From DATFTF01 sp963825175 (lineage in GTDB: Bacteria; Acidobacteriota; Thermoanaerobaculia; UBA5066; Gp7-AA6): DNA of 64,000 bases. Both the position numbers and the translations under genes were made by a program. Under the pieces are notes generated by a model, which searched no databases, was not told the origin of the DNA, and saw only the letters and a program-made list of their open reading frames with translations. Numbering within the stretch: position 1 is the stretch's first letter; each line of letters opens with the position of its first letter. Location of the stretch: positions 62,001 through 126,000 of the forward strand of contig CAWGSA010000003.1 of assembly GCA_963825175.1 (NCBI GenBank), in the 5' to 3' direction. Shown here piece by piece: positions 18,383 to 28,237 of this stretch.

Positions 18383-19654
18383 ATGGAACTTTTTCGTCAG
18401 ACCAACATCGACTTCCTCCGCTGGAAATGGTGGGCCATCGGGGCGTCCTGGGCCCTGATCCTGATCGGGCTCGCGGCCATCTTCGTGCAGAAGGGCCTGC
18501 GCTTCGGAATCGATTTCGCCGGAGGCACTCAGATCGCTCTGCGCTTCGCCGAGCGCCCCGATATCGACCGCCTCAGAAAGGTCCTGGACCGGGGCAACTT
18601 CGGCGACTTTGGAATCCAGCGATACGAGGAGCCGCAGAAGAACGAAGTCCTGATTCGGGTGCAGCAGCAGGCCAAGGAGGGGCGGGATATCACCCAGGAG
18701 GTGCTGAGCCTCCTCCGGCAGGGCCTGGGCGGGCCGATCGACGCCACGAAGATCGATCTGAACGTCCAGGGCCGCGACAGCCTGGCCATGCGGCTGACCG
18801 CCGCGGACCCGGACCAGATCGCGGGCAAACCCAACACCACCGTTGCGGACTACTACGCCCAGATCGCGGAGAAGGTCATCGGGCACCGCTCCGAGGTCGG
18901 GATCTTCCACTCACCGGCCGACGCCAACTCCACGCCGGGTGTCTCGACCGCGGTCAAGCAGTGGATCCAGGGCAACACCGTCACCGGGCCCTTCGTGCTG
19001 CTCTCGGCCGAGAATGTCGGGCCCCAGGTCGGATCGGACCTGCGCCAGAAGGCGCTCTGGGCGATCGCGACTTCAATGGCCGGGATGATGGTCTACATCG
19101 CGCTGCGATTCCGTTCCTTCCCGTTCGGGTTCGGAGCGGTCGTCGCGACCATCCACGACGTGCTGATCACGGTCGGCCTCCTGGCGCTCTTCGGCCGTGA
19201 GTTCAACCTGGTGGTCGTCGCGGCGCTTCTCACACTGGTCGGCTACTCGGTCAACGACACGGTGGTCGTGCTGGATCGGATCCGCGAGAACCAGCGCACG
19301 CCCAAGAAGGAAGCCCTGGAGGCGGTGGTGAACCGCTCGATCAACCAAACCCTGTCGCGGACCATCCTGACCTCCAGCGCGACGATGCTGGTCGTTCTGG
19401 CGCTCTACGTGCTCGGCGGGGAAGTGCTCAACACCTTCGCGCTGACCCTGATCATCGGCATCATCATCGGAACCTACTCCTCGATCTACGTCGCCTCTCC
19501 GATCGTCGTCATCTGGAAGCAGTTTCGGGATCGCCGCAAGCCGGCGGTCGTTGCGGTAGCCGCGCCGCGGCCCGCAGCCGTGCCGCCGCCGCCCCGGCCG
19601 GTGAACCCGGCTGCGCCGCCGGCACCCAAGAAGAAGAAGTCCCACCGCCGCTGA
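18383..19654 (+). CDS. secF: protein translocase subunit SecF
   Basis: 423 aa, longer than the usual ~300 because of an enlarged periplasmic domain and a Pro/Ala-rich basic tail ending KKKKSHRR. Motifs FGIDFAGGTQ near the N terminus and VGYSVNDTVVVLDRIREN in the C-terminal membrane block are typical. It forms a heterodimer with SecD. It is the last gene of the yajC-secD-secF unit and is followed by a GC hairpin and heptamer repeats. Confidence 0.95.
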   Translation: MELFRQTNIDFLRWKWWAIGASWALILIGLAAIFVQKGLRFGIDFAGGTQIALRFAERPDIDRLRKVLDRGNFGDFGIQRYEEPQKNEVLIRVQQQAKEGRDITQEVLSLLRQGLGGPIDATKIDLNVQGRDSLAMRLTAADPDQIAGKPNTTVADYYAQIAEKVIGHRSEVGIFHSPADANSTPGVSTAVKQWIQGNTVTGPFVLLSAENVGPQVGSDLRQKALWAIATSMAGMMVYIALRFRSFPFGFGAVVATIHDVLITVGLLALFGREFNLVVVAALLTLVGYSVNDTVVVLDRIRENQRTPKKEALEAVVNRSINQTLSRTILTSSATMLVVLALYVLGGEVLNTFALTLIIGIIIGTYSSIYVASPIVVIWKQFRDRRKPAVVAVAAPRPAAVPPPPRPVNPAAPPAPKKKKSHRR

Positions 19655-19659
19655 CGGGT

Positions 19660-19676
19660 CCGCCGCTTCGCGGCGG
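19660..19676 (+). terminator. GC hairpin after secF
   Basis: Perfect 7-bp stem CCGCCGC-TTC-GCGGCGG beginning five bases after the secF stop. There is no T-run, so it is not a classical intrinsic terminator; four GTGAGGC heptamers follow instead. Hairpin plus heptamers repeats the composition of the 82-bp array unit when that is read on the minus strand. Confidence 0.5.
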
Positions 19677-19704
19677 GTGAGGCGTGAGGCGTGAGGCATG
19701 AGGC
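19677..19704. repeat. heptamer tandem repeat (GTGAGGC x3, ATGAGGC)
   Basis: Four units in one orientation only, adjoining the secF hairpin. No opposite arm is seen before the relA/spoT start at 19776. Confidence 0.9.
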
Positions 19705-19775
19705 GGGCGCCGCTTCATTTGCTGATGTCCGGTTGGCTTTTCTTCCAGACAAACTCGGCTTAATCTGTTCCCGGC

Positions 19776-21960
19776 ATGATCCGCTTCGAAGAGATCCTGG
19801 ACAAGGTCCAGGGTTACAACCCGCAGACGAACGAGGACCTGCTGCGGCGGGCCTACGTCTTTTCGGGCCGGGAGCACAAGGGGCAAGTCCGGCGGTCGGG
19901 CGAGCCCTACCTGGTGCATCCGCTCAACGTCGCCTCGATCCTGGCGGACCTGAAGGCCGACGACGTCTCGATCGTGGTCGGCCTGCTCCACGACGTGCTC
20001 GAGGACACGCTCACGACCAAGGAGGCCATCGCTCAGCAGTTCGGTGGCGAGGTGGCGGAGTTGGTGGACGGCCTGACCAAGATCTCGAAGTTCTCCTACG
20101 TCTCGCGGGAGGAAGAGCAGGCCGAAACGTTCCGAAAAATGATCCTGGCGATGGTGTCCGACCTGCGGGTCGTCCTCGTCAAGCTCGCCGACCGTCTCCA
20201 CAACATGCGGACCCTGCAATGGCTGCCGGAGAGCAAGCGGCTGGAGATCGCGCGGGAGACCATGGACATTTACGCTCCGATCGCCAACCGTCTGGGAATG
20301 GGGGCGGTCAAGACGGAGCTGGAAGATCTCGCGTTTCTGCACCTGGAGCCCCGTGACTACGCCCTGGTGCAGAAGGAAGTCGACCGCAACCTGAAGGGGT
20401 CGGAGAAGACCATCGAGCAGATTCGCGGCGGAGCTCGAGGGGAGGCTCACGGAGACGGGAGTGGCCGGCGAGGTCTCCGGCCGGCGCAAACACTACTACT
20501 CGATCTGGTCCAAGATGCGGCGGCGGGGGGTCGATCTCGCTCAGCTTTACGACATTCTGGCCTTCCGCGTGGTGGTTCCCGAGACCCGCGACTGCTACGC
20601 GGTGCTCGGACTGGTCCATCAGCGCTGGCGTCCGGTTCCCGGCCGGATCAAGGACTACATCGCGATGCCCAAACCGAACTTCTATCAGTCGCTCCACACC
20701 ACCGTCATGAGCGACGCGGCGCAGCCTTTCGAAGTTCAGATACGCACCCGGGAGATGGATCTGATCGCCGAGCGCGGCATCGCGGCGCACTGGAAGTACA
20801 AGGAAGGCAAGCTCACGGCGCAACCGGACGACGTTCGCCTTCAATGGCTGCGCCGCTTGGTGGACCTTCAAAGCGACGTCTCCGACGCTCGGCAGTTCCT
20901 CTCGTCGCTCAAGGTCGATCTCTATCCGGACGAGGTCTACACGTTTACGCCCAAGGGTGAGGTCTTTGCCTTTCCGCGAGGCGCGACGACGGTCGACTTC
21001 GCCTACCGCGTGCACACCGACGTGGGGCACCGCTGCGTCGGAGCGCGCTTGAACGGCCGGCTGGTGCCGTTGAAGACACCGGTGTCCAACGGAGACATCG
21101 TCGAGATCCTCACCTCGCCCAACCAGACGCCTTCCCGAGACTGGCTCTCGTTCGTCGCCACGAGCCGCGCCCGCCACAAGATCCGGCAATTCATCCACAT
21201 TCAGGAGAAGGAGCAGGCGGTCGAGCTCGGAAAGAGGCTTCTGGAGCGGGAACTGAAGAAGTACCGAAAGACGCTCAAGAAGCTCGATTCCGGCGGTGTC
21301 ATCGAGAAGGAGCTCTCGCAGTGGGGGTTCTCCCGAGCGGATGACCTGTACGCGGCGGTGGGCTACGGCAAGCTCGCCGTGCGCAGCGTGGCCGAGCGGT
21401 TCGTCACGCCGGAGGAGCTCGCCCGGCCCGAGGCCCGTCGCCCGGAAAGCGCCGTCTCGAGAGTCGTTCGCAAGATTCTGCCCTTCGGATCGCCCGACAT
21501 CGTCGTGGTCGGCCACAACGACTTGCTCGCCTCCCTGGCCAAGTGCTGCACGCCGGTGCCGGGAGAGCGGATCCTGGGTTACATCACCCGCGGCCGTGGA
21601 GTCTCGGTCCATTCCGAGAGCTGTCCCAACGTTCGCAACCTTCTCTACGACCCGGAGCGCCGCATCGATGTGGCCTGGGCCGGCGACAAGTCCACGGCCT
21701 ACGCCATCGAGCTCGACGTGGTGTCCGACGACCGGCCGGGGCTCCTCGCCGATCTGACCCAGGCCATCGCCGGAGAAGGCTCGAACATCCGCCGCATCGA
21801 AGCCAGGGCGGAGGACGGCCGCAAGGGCTACGTCTCGGTTTCCCTGGAAACCTCGGACCTCAAGCACCTGGAGAAGATCGTGTCCAGGCTCAAAGCCGTC
21901 AACGGCGTCCGCGAAGTCATTCGCAAATACAACGTGCCCCGGGCGGGCGAGAGAGACTGA
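19776..21960 (+). CDS. spoT: bifunctional (p)ppGpp synthetase/hydrolase, split by a +1 frameshift
   Basis: Rel/SpoT family: makes and degrades the alarmone (p)ppGpp. The N-terminal reading frame (19776 to ~20430) encodes the HD hydrolase (AYVFSGREHKGQVRRSGEPY and HDVLEDT motifs). The C-terminal frame (~20425-21960) encodes the synthetase (EVSGRRKHYYSIW, AFRVVVP, YQSLHT), TGS (DEVYTFTPKGEVF), zinc-finger/CC (AKCCTPVPG) and ACT domains. Frame 0 passes to +1 in the GC-rich stretch 20424-20431; deleting one G gives one 728-codon frame of normal family length. As read, the product is a hydrolase fragment with a nonsense tail plus a possible GTG-started synthetase at 20461. Assembly error is as likely as a real split. 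Confidence 0.88.
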
Positions 21961-21985
21961 CGGGGGGACGGGGGCGACGGGAGGA

Positions 21986-22002
21986 CGCGGGCGAGGCCCG
22001 CG
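21986..22002. terminator. bidirectional hairpin between convergent spoT and rpmB
   Basis: Perfect stem CGCGGGC-GAG-GCCCGCG located 25 bases after the spoT stop and 17 bases after the rpmB stop on the other strand. No T-run. Its stem resembles the hairpin of the 82-bp array units (loop GAG rather than GAA). Confidence 0.5.
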
Positions 22003-22019
22003 GCCGGGGAACCTGACCG

Positions 22020-22232
22020 CTAGGCTTTGGCCGATGCCCGCGCGGCGGGCTTGACCAGCTTTCCGGACCGAATGCAGCGGGTGCACGCGCTGACGCGCCG
22101 ATGGACGCCGCCGACGACGGCCCGCACGGTCTTCAGGTTCAAATGCCACTTTCGGTTGGTCACGTTGTGGGCGTGGCTGATTCGATGACCCGACATCGGG
22201 GTCTTTCCGCAGAATTGGCAGTGTTGGGCCAT
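22020..22232 (-). CDS. rpmB: 50S ribosomal protein L28
   Basis: 70-aa L28. The ATG at 22232 is chosen because AAGGAG stands eight bases upstream and the protein starts MAQHCQFCGK. Seen: GHRISHAHNVTNR, KWHLNL and VSACTRCIRSGK. Both CxxC pairs are kept, so this is the zinc-binding (C+) form. Convergent with spoT. Confidence 0.96.
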   Translation of the reverse strand: MAQHCQFCGKTPMSGHRISHAHNVTNRKWHLNLKTVRAVVGGVHRRVSACTRCIRSGKLVKPAARASAKA

Positions 22233-22546
22233 GGGACTCCTTACGCGCTGACCCGATCCGGGCCGCCAGAAAAAGGCGCCGCATCCTACACTCGGCCCGG
22301 CGCCCACGCAAGCACAAAGGTCGGCTCTCGGTGAGCGCGACCGGACCGGGCCGACACTGGCAAGAGCGTTTGTCACCTCCTCTCCAGGGCCGAACCGACG
22401 CGTTTTGGGGCCATTTCCGGCTAAGTCCTTGTGTCGGTGGAAGGTTCCCCTGATTCGGCCCCTTGACTGCGGAAAAACCTTCTGTTACTTTGGCAACCAG
22501 CCGAAATAACTCTTAGTCAAAGCCCCTAACCGTTTTAATTTTTTCG
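22233..22546. other. divergent intergenic region between rpmB and pilM
   Basis: 314 bases. The half near pilM is markedly more AT-rich than the surrounding DNA and holds a promoter candidate (22463-22491). The half near rpmB carries its ribosome binding site; I see no RNA gene or repeat. Confidence 0.5.
22463..22491 (+). promoter_or_regulatory. putative sigma-70 promoter of the pilMNOPQ operon
   Basis: TTGACT at 22463-22468, a 17-base spacer, and TACTTT at 22486-22491 with an extended -10 TG dinucleotide at 22483. It lies 55 bases before the pilM start in an AT-rich patch of an otherwise GC-rich window. No other comparable site was noticed within pilMNOPQ. Confidence 0.55.
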
Positions 22547-23620
22547 GTGGGCGGTAAAGTGCTGTTCAGGAAATCAAAGAACCTGGTTGGCCTGGACATT
22601 GGCTCCTCAGCGATCAAGCTGGTCGAACTGAAGGACGCCAAAGGCGGAGGCTATCGGTTGGTGAAAACGGGGCTGGAGACGCTCTCTCCCGAGGCCATCG
22701 TCGACGGCGCGATCATGGACGCGTCTCTCGTCGTCGATACCGTGAACCGCATCGTCTCGACGCTGGGGGTTCGCAACAACGACTTCGGCACCTCCCTCTC
22801 GGGCCACTCGGTCATCATCAAGAAGATCTCGCTGCCCACGATGTCGGCCGAGGAGCTGGCCGAATCGATTCGCTGGGAGGCGGAACAATACGTTCCGTTC
22901 GACATCAACGACGTGAACCTCGACTACGTCGTGCTCGACGCCTCCGGCGGGGAAACGATGGACGTCCTGCTGGTGGCGGTCAAGAAGGACAAGATCGGGG
23001 ACTACACCAGCGTCATCACCCAGGTCGGAAAGACGCCGGCCCTGGTGGACGTGGACGCTTTCGCCTTGCAGAACGCCTACGAGGTGAATTATCCGATCGA
23101 GCCGGGCCGGGTCGTGGCGCTGGTCAACATCGGGGCGTCGGTGACCAACGTCAACGTGCTTTCCGGCTCCAACACGATCTTCTGGCGCGATATCTCCTTC
23201 GGCGGCAACCAGTACACCGACGCCATCCAGAAGCAGCTTTCCCTCGGGTTCGAGCAGGCCGAAGTCCTGAAGAAGGGGGAGTCCTCCGCCGATCACTCCA
23301 TGCAGGACATCCTGCCGATCCTGCGCTCCGTCTCCGAGGACCTCGCGCAGGAGCTCCAGAAGACCTTCGACTTCTTCATCGCCACCACTTCGACCGAGAA
23401 GATCGACCAGATTTTCATCGCCGGGGGATCGTCCCGGGTGGTGAACCTCGATACCCAGCTCAAGGAGCGTTTCGGGATCCCGGTGGAAATCATGAATCCT
23501 TTCCGGCAGATCGACATCTCGGGCAGCTCCGTCTCGCCCGAGTGGCTGACGGAAAACGCTCCGAGCCTGGCGATTTCTGTGGGACTCGCCGTGCGGCACA
23601 TCGGAGACGAAGCCGCTTGA
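22547..23620 (+). CDS. pilM: type IV pilus assembly protein PilM
   Basis: 357-aa actin-like ATPase that sits on the cytoplasmic face and binds the PilN N terminus. Phosphate-binding LVGLDIGSSAIKLVEL, the VDVDAFALQNAYE segment and IFIAGGSSRV are typical. GTG start at 22547 (a second GTG at 22559 is possible). The stop overlaps the TTG start of pilN in TTGA. First gene of pilMNOPQ. Confidence 0.95.
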   Translation: MGGKVLFRKSKNLVGLDIGSSAIKLVELKDAKGGGYRLVKTGLETLSPEAIVDGAIMDASLVVDTVNRIVSTLGVRNNDFGTSLSGHSVIIKKISLPTMSAEELAESIRWEAEQYVPFDINDVNLDYVVLDASGGETMDVLLVAVKKDKIGDYTSVITQVGKTPALVDVDAFALQNAYEVNYPIEPGRVVALVNIGASVTNVNVLSGSNTIFWRDISFGGNQYTDAIQKQLSLGFEQAEVLKKGESSADHSMQDILPILRSVSEDLAQELQKTFDFFIATTSTEKIDQIFIAGGSSRVVNLDTQLKERFGIPVEIMNPFRQIDISGSSVSPEWLTENAPSLAISVGLAVRHIGDEAA

Positions 23621-24252
23621 TTCGCATCAACCTTCTCACCGAGGCGAAAGCGGCGGCGGCCCGCAAGAAGGCCCCCCTCATCCCCACGGGCGCCAAGCTC
23701 AACAATCTCCTCTTCTTCGCGGGGATCGTAGCGGGCGTCGCCTATGTCGCCATCATGGGCTTTGCGCGCGTGAGCACCCGCCGCCAGCTGGACGAGGAGA
23801 TCACCAAGGCCAAGCTCGAGGCCGAACGGTTGAGGTCGATCATCGAGGAGGTCAAGGGCTACGAGGACAAGAAGAAGAACCTCGAGGACAAGATCAACCT
23901 CATCAATAACCTGAAGACCAATCAGAAGGGGCCGGTCCGTCTCATGGACGAGGTCTCCAAGGCCCTTCCAGACCTGGTCTGGCTGACCAGCCTCGAGGTC
24001 ACCGGCAATCAGATCGTGATGCGGGGCAAGACGCTCGCCCCCACCGCCGTCGCGACATATCTGGAAAACCTGAAGCGGAGTCCCTTTTTCGCCGAGCCGG
24101 TGTTTCGAACCCTGGGTCAGGACGCAGGCGGACAGGGCGTTTACAGCTGGGAGATGAACCTCACCTTCAAGCCAGCGGCAGCGCTCGCGTCCACGGGAGC
24201 GCCCGCGCCTGAACCGACGCCCGCCGCCAAGGCGGCCGGGAAGGGAGCCTAG
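23617..24252 (+). CDS. pilN: type IV pilus assembly protein PilN
   Basis: 211 aa with the diagnostic N terminus IRINLL that docks into PilM, one membrane helix (~residues 30-50), a coiled coil (~55-95) and a ferredoxin-like periplasmic domain. TTG start at 23617 overlaps the pilM stop; this start puts the IRINLL motif at position 2 as in the family. A Pro/Ala-rich tail ends the protein. Confidence 0.93.
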   Translation: MIRINLLTEAKAAAARKKAPLIPTGAKLNNLLFFAGIVAGVAYVAIMGFARVSTRRQLDEEITKAKLEAERLRSIIEEVKGYEDKKKNLEDKINLINNLKTNQKGPVRLMDEVSKALPDLVWLTSLEVTGNQIVMRGKTLAPTAVATYLENLKRSPFFAEPVFRTLGQDAGGQGVYSWEMNLTFKPAAALASTGAPAPEPTPAAKAAGKGA

Positions 24253-24256
24253 GGCA

Positions 24257-24931
24257 ATGGCTCTCGAGCTCAAACTCGAGGAGAAGAAGTGGTTCGCCGC
24301 GCTCGGCTTCGGCCTGGCGATCGGCCTGGCTGTGGCCGTCGCCGGACACTACCTGTGGATCCGCGGAGTCAACGCGGACATCACCAGCAGGCGCTCGCAG
24401 CTGAGGGGCTTACAAGACGAGATCTCCAAGGGCCGGGCGGCGGAGAGGAAGCTCTCCCAGTTCCGCGAAGAGGTCAAGCGGCTCGAGCTCGAGCTGGGCA
24501 AGCTCCTTCAGATTCTGCCCTCCTCGCGTAATACCGAGGAGCTCATCAAGCGGATCGAGGCTCTGACCCGCCAGGGGGATTTCAACCTCAAGCGCTTCAC
24601 TCCGGGCGACCCGGTCAACAAGGACTTCTACGCCGAATATCCGATCGATATCGCGCTCGACGGGACGTACCACAACCTGGCCCTCTTCTTCGACCGGATG
24701 AGCCGATTCTCCCGGATCATCAACGTGGAGGCTCTCCGGATCGGCGAGCTCGCGAACAGCCCGGGCAGATCGATCACCGCCCAGTTCGTGGCCAAGACGT
24801 TCATCTACACCGGCGGAGAGGGCGGCGCCGCCGGGGCGTCCCCGGAAGGCAAGGCGGGCGGACCCAAGCAGGCGCCCGCGACCAACGCGAGAACCTTGAA
24901 GAGCCGGGCCGAAGGCAAGGGGATCGATTGA
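24257..24931 (+). CDS. pilO: type IV pilus assembly protein PilO
   Basis: 224 aa: short cytoplasmic start, one membrane helix (~15-32), coiled coil (~40-85) and a periplasmic ferredoxin-like domain with the ILPSSRNTEELIKRIEAL and YHNLALFFDRMSRFSRIINVE segments. Pairs with PilN in the inner-membrane alignment complex. Four bases after pilN; its stop shares one base with the pilP ATG. Confidence 0.94.
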   Translation: MALELKLEEKKWFAALGFGLAIGLAVAVAGHYLWIRGVNADITSRRSQLRGLQDEISKGRAAERKLSQFREEVKRLELELGKLLQILPSSRNTEELIKRIEALTRQGDFNLKRFTPGDPVNKDFYAEYPIDIALDGTYHNLALFFDRMSRFSRIINVEALRIGELANSPGRSITAQFVAKTFIYTGGEGGAAGASPEGKAGGPKQAPATNARTLKSRAEGKGID

Positions 24932-25443
24932 TGCGAGCGAAGGTGATTCTGGGAGCCGCCGCCTGGCTGGTTTCCGGCATGCTGATCGCCCAGGCCGCGA
25001 AGAAGCCGGCGGCTCCGGCTCCGGCTCCGACGCCGGCCGCGCCCTCCGAGTCGCTCCCTCAGACTCTTCTGGAGGAAGACGAGCAGGCCAACGCGGGGCG
25101 CGCCTACACCTACGACCCGGCAGGGCGCCGCGACCCGTTCCGCTCGCTCCTGGTGCGTTCCGCCAACCGTGCCGGAGGAGCCCGTCCCCCGGGGATCGCC
25201 GGAATAGCGATCGACGACGTTCTCATCCAGGGCATCTGGAAGACGAAGGCGGGATTCCTCGCGCAGATCCGCGGAACCGATAACAAGAGCTATCTGCTGC
25301 GACCCGGAGATCTCCTTTACGACGGAGAGGTGACCCGCATCGGGCCGAACGAGGTGAGCTTTCGCCAGAATTTGAACGACCCGCAAAGCGTGAAGCCCTT
25401 TCGCGACGTGACCAAACAACTCAATGCCACGATCAAGCAGTGA
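24931..25443 (+). CDS. pilP: type IV pilus assembly protein PilP
   Basis: 170 aa. N-terminal hydrophobic export signal (~5-22), a Pro/Ala-rich linker, then the PilP β-domain with RRDPFRSLL, IQGIW, YLLRPGDLLYDGEVTRI. Links the PilNO complex to the PilQ secretin. There is no lipobox cysteine at the signal end, unlike many PilP proteins. The start ATG overlaps the pilO stop (TGATG). Confidence 0.92.
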   Translation: MRAKVILGAAAWLVSGMLIAQAAKKPAAPAPAPTPAAPSESLPQTLLEEDEQANAGRAYTYDPAGRRDPFRSLLVRSANRAGGARPPGIAGIAIDDVLIQGIWKTKAGFLAQIRGTDNKSYLLRPGDLLYDGEVTRIGPNEVSFRQNLNDPQSVKPFRDVTKQLNATIKQ

Positions 25444-25486
25444 CGACGTGCAAGCGATGACGGCATCCTGCGGGACGGGAGGAGCG

Positions 25487-28225
25487 ATGCGAATGGCATG
25501 CAGATGGAGCGCGATCGCCATCACGGCTCTGTCGATGGCGGCGGTGTTCGGCTGCGCCTCTTCGAGCAGAGGACGTGGCGTCCAGTCGGCCGACGGAGCG
25601 GCCGCCGCGGCGGCCGATTCTCCCGCCCACGCCTCCAAGGGAGGGGCGACGGTCCAGGAGGCGGCCTTCAACGAGGATGCCGACGGCGCCCGACTGGTTC
25701 TCTCATCCGACGGGCCCCTTCTCTACACGGCGTACGAGCCGCGCCCGGATCTGCTGGTGGTCGATCTGCCGGGAAGCTCCCTGTCCGATCATTTTGCGGC
25801 GCCCGCGGCCTCGGGCGCGCTGGTCTCTTCGGTGCGCGTCGACCCGATCACCGAAATGGGAAAACACCTGACGCGCCTGACCATCGCCCACAAGGAAGGG
25901 GTGCATTACGACGTCCACACCGTCGGGCAGGGCCTGGCGGTGACGTTCGATACGGCAACGCAGACGGCTTCCGCGGACTCCACCGCGACGCCCGCGCCCC
26001 CTCCGGATGCGTCCCCGGCGCCGCCGGTCTCGACCGCGGCGGCGTCCTCCGTCCCGATGCCCTCGGCGCCGGTGCGGGCCGAGATCGCGCACGCTCTGGA
26101 GGAAGTGCGGATCGCGTCCGACTCGCAAGGCGTCACCGTTTCGCTTCTGGGCGACGGCGTGTTGAGCCCCCGCGAGTTCGAGCTGGACAACCCGCCCCGG
26201 ATCGTCATCGACCTCCCCGGGGTCAAGAACGAGGTCCGTCGGCGCGTCCTTGCCGTCAAGAGCTCTCAGGTCTCTCGCGTTCGGATCTCGCAGTTTCAGA
26301 CGGCGCCGGAGCTCATCACGAGGGTCGTCGTCGACCTGGCGCGCCCGACGCCCCACGTGGTCCAGGCGGACGGTGAACGGCTGGCGGTCCTGGTTGGTCG
26401 CTCGGTGCCGCAAATCGTTCCCGCGACTCAGGTCGCCGCGGCACCATCTCGGACCGCGATCGCGACGGAAGCCGCATCCTCCCCGATGACCGACCCGAAG
26501 ACCGGCAGCGCGCCGGCGACCCCCCCGTCGGTCGAGCCGGCCTCTGCGCCGCCGCCGACCACCTCCGAGGCGTCGGCTTCCGCGTCCGGGGCCCCTGAGC
26601 CGAAGCCCGCGGACCCGACCACGACCCCGACCGCGCAGGGCAGTCCGAACCCGTCGGCCAGCGCGCCGGCCAGGGAGTCCTCGGCCGGCGCCACGGCCGC
26701 CTCCACGAGCCCGGCTGCCACCCGACCCTCCGCGCCCGAATCCAATGCCCCGGCGGCTGTTTCGCCCGCCGCCGCGACGACCGCGTCCTCCACTTCGCCT
26801 TCCGTGGAGTCGCCGACCCCGCCGTCCGCCAGCGCTCTGCGCCCGGCACGCAAGACGGCTCCGCAGTCAGAAGCCAAGAGTTCCAGACGCGAGGAGGCTC
26901 TGTTCGAGGCAGCGGCGGCCGTCCTGGATCAGGACGATGCGGCCCATCCCGCCCAGGAGCAGTCGTCGAAGTTCCAGCCCCGGACCATCGCGGAAGGGCA
27001 GTCGCAGTTCACCGGAGAGCCGATCTCGCTCCACCTGAAAGACGCCGACATCAAGGACGTCTTCCGGACGATCTCCGAGTTGACGCAGTTGAACATCGTG
27101 GTGGATCCCGAGGTTCGGGGCACGGTGACCGTCGACCTCGAAGACGTTCCGTGGGATCAGGCCCTCGACCTGATCCTCAAGCAGAACGGCCTGGGCTATG
27201 TCCTGGAAAACAACATCATGCGCATCGCCACGACCGGGAAGCTCCAGGCCGAGCAGTCGGACCGCGCGCGCCTGGCGGAGGCCCGTCAGGCGGCGGAACC
27301 CACGCGCACGGTCATCAAGAAGCTCTCTTACGCCAAGGCTTCGGAGATCACCAATTCGATCAAGAGCGTCATGTCCAAGCGCGGCGACATCGTGGTCGAC
27401 GTCCGCACGAATACCCTGATCATCCGCGAAATCCCGACGTATCTGCCCGCGGTGCTGCAGCTGATCGAAAACCTCGACACGGCGACGCCGCAGGTCATGA
27501 TCGAGGCGCGCATCGTCGAGACGACGAAGTCTCTGGGTCGGAGTCTGGGAATTAACTGGGGCGTCAACGGCATCGCCGACGTCGCGCACGGCAACACGAC
27601 CGGACTGAACTTCCCCAACACCGTCGATTTCCGCACCGCGCCGAGAAACGGCTTCAAGGTCGCCCTGGACGCCGGGCCGCCCGTGATCGGCGCGACGTTC
27701 GGAAACATCCTGAACACGTTCAGCCTCGACATGGCCATCACCGCGGCGGAGAACCAGGGCTTGCTGAAGATCATCTCGTCCCCGAAGGTGGCCGCCCTGA
27801 CGAACACCTCCGCCTCGATCCAGTCGGGCGTCCAGATTCCCGTTCAGACCAACGTCAACAACACCACGACCGTCATCTACGTCGACGCGACACTCCGGCT
27901 CCAGGTGACGCCGCAGATCACCAACGAGGGCACCATCCTGCTCGAGGTCAACGTGCAGAAACGCGAACCGGCGGTGGCGTTGAACCTGGCGCTGGGCAAC
28001 AACGTGCCCCTGACCGTGCGCCAGTACACCGGCCAGATCCTCGTGCGCGACGGCGGGACCGCGGTCATCGGAGGAATTTTCCAGATCAACGATCAGGACC
28101 AGAACAACATGATCCCCGGCGTCTGGAAGATTCCGATCCTGGGGAGTCTCTTCCGCAACAAGACGCGGACCGAGAAGCACGACGAGCTCCTGATCTTCAT
28201 TACGCCCCGGATCATTCGGTCATAA
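25487..28225 (+). CDS. pilQ: type IV pilus secretin PilQ
   Basis: 912-aa outer-membrane secretin. Signal with a lipobox-like VFGC near residue 22, two AMIN domains (~45-140 and ~205-300) for peptidoglycan binding, an unusually long Pro/Ala/Ser/Thr linker (~300-500), an STN/N0 domain (~515-590), N1 (~615-690) and the secretin gate/C domain to the end (KIISSPKVAALTN, QIPVQT, TPQITNEG, IFITPRIIRS). The ATG at 25487 has GGGAGGAG upstream and is preferred over one inside pilP. Completes pilMNOPQ. Confidence 0.95.
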   Translation: MRMACRWSAIAITALSMAAVFGCASSSRGRGVQSADGAAAAAADSPAHASKGGATVQEAAFNEDADGARLVLSSDGPLLYTAYEPRPDLLVVDLPGSSLSDHFAAPAASGALVSSVRVDPITEMGKHLTRLTIAHKEGVHYDVHTVGQGLAVTFDTATQTASADSTATPAPPPDASPAPPVSTAAASSVPMPSAPVRAEIAHALEEVRIASDSQGVTVSLLGDGVLSPREFELDNPPRIVIDLPGVKNEVRRRVLAVKSSQVSRVRISQFQTAPELITRVVVDLARPTPHVVQADGERLAVLVGRSVPQIVPATQVAAAPSRTAIATEAASSPMTDPKTGSAPATPPSVEPASAPPPTTSEASASASGAPEPKPADPTTTPTAQGSPNPSASAPARESSAGATAASTSPAATRPSAPESNAPAAVSPAAATTASSTSPSVESPTPPSASALRPARKTAPQSEAKSSRREEALFEAAAAVLDQDDAAHPAQEQSSKFQPRTIAEGQSQFTGEPISLHLKDADIKDVFRTISELTQLNIVVDPEVRGTVTVDLEDVPWDQALDLILKQNGLGYVLENNIMRIATTGKLQAEQSDRARLAEARQAAEPTRTVIKKLSYAKASEITNSIKSVMSKRGDIVVDVRTNTLIIREIPTYLPAVLQLIENLDTATPQVMIEARIVETTKSLGRSLGINWGVNGIADVAHGNTTGLNFPNTVDFRTAPRNGFKVALDAGPPVIGATFGNILNTFSLDMAITAAENQGLLKIISSPKVAALTNTSASIQSGVQIPVQTNVNNTTTVIYVDATLRLQVTPQITNEGTILLEVNVQKREPAVALNLALGNNVPLTVRQYTGQILVRDGGTAVIGGIFQINDQDQNNMIPGVWKIPILGSLFRNKTRTEKHDELLIFITPRIIRS

Positions 28226-28237
28226 AGGGTGAGAGCC

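Noticed and set aside
16559..18910. Long minus-strand open frame (783 codons) across yajC-secD-secF
   Set aside because: Shadow of SecD/SecF; composition is non-protein-like and no start signal is present.
22233..22546. tRNA or small RNA gene in the rpmB-pilM gap
   Set aside because: No cloverleaf, CCA end or terminator-like hairpin was found; the AT-rich part is explained by a promoter.
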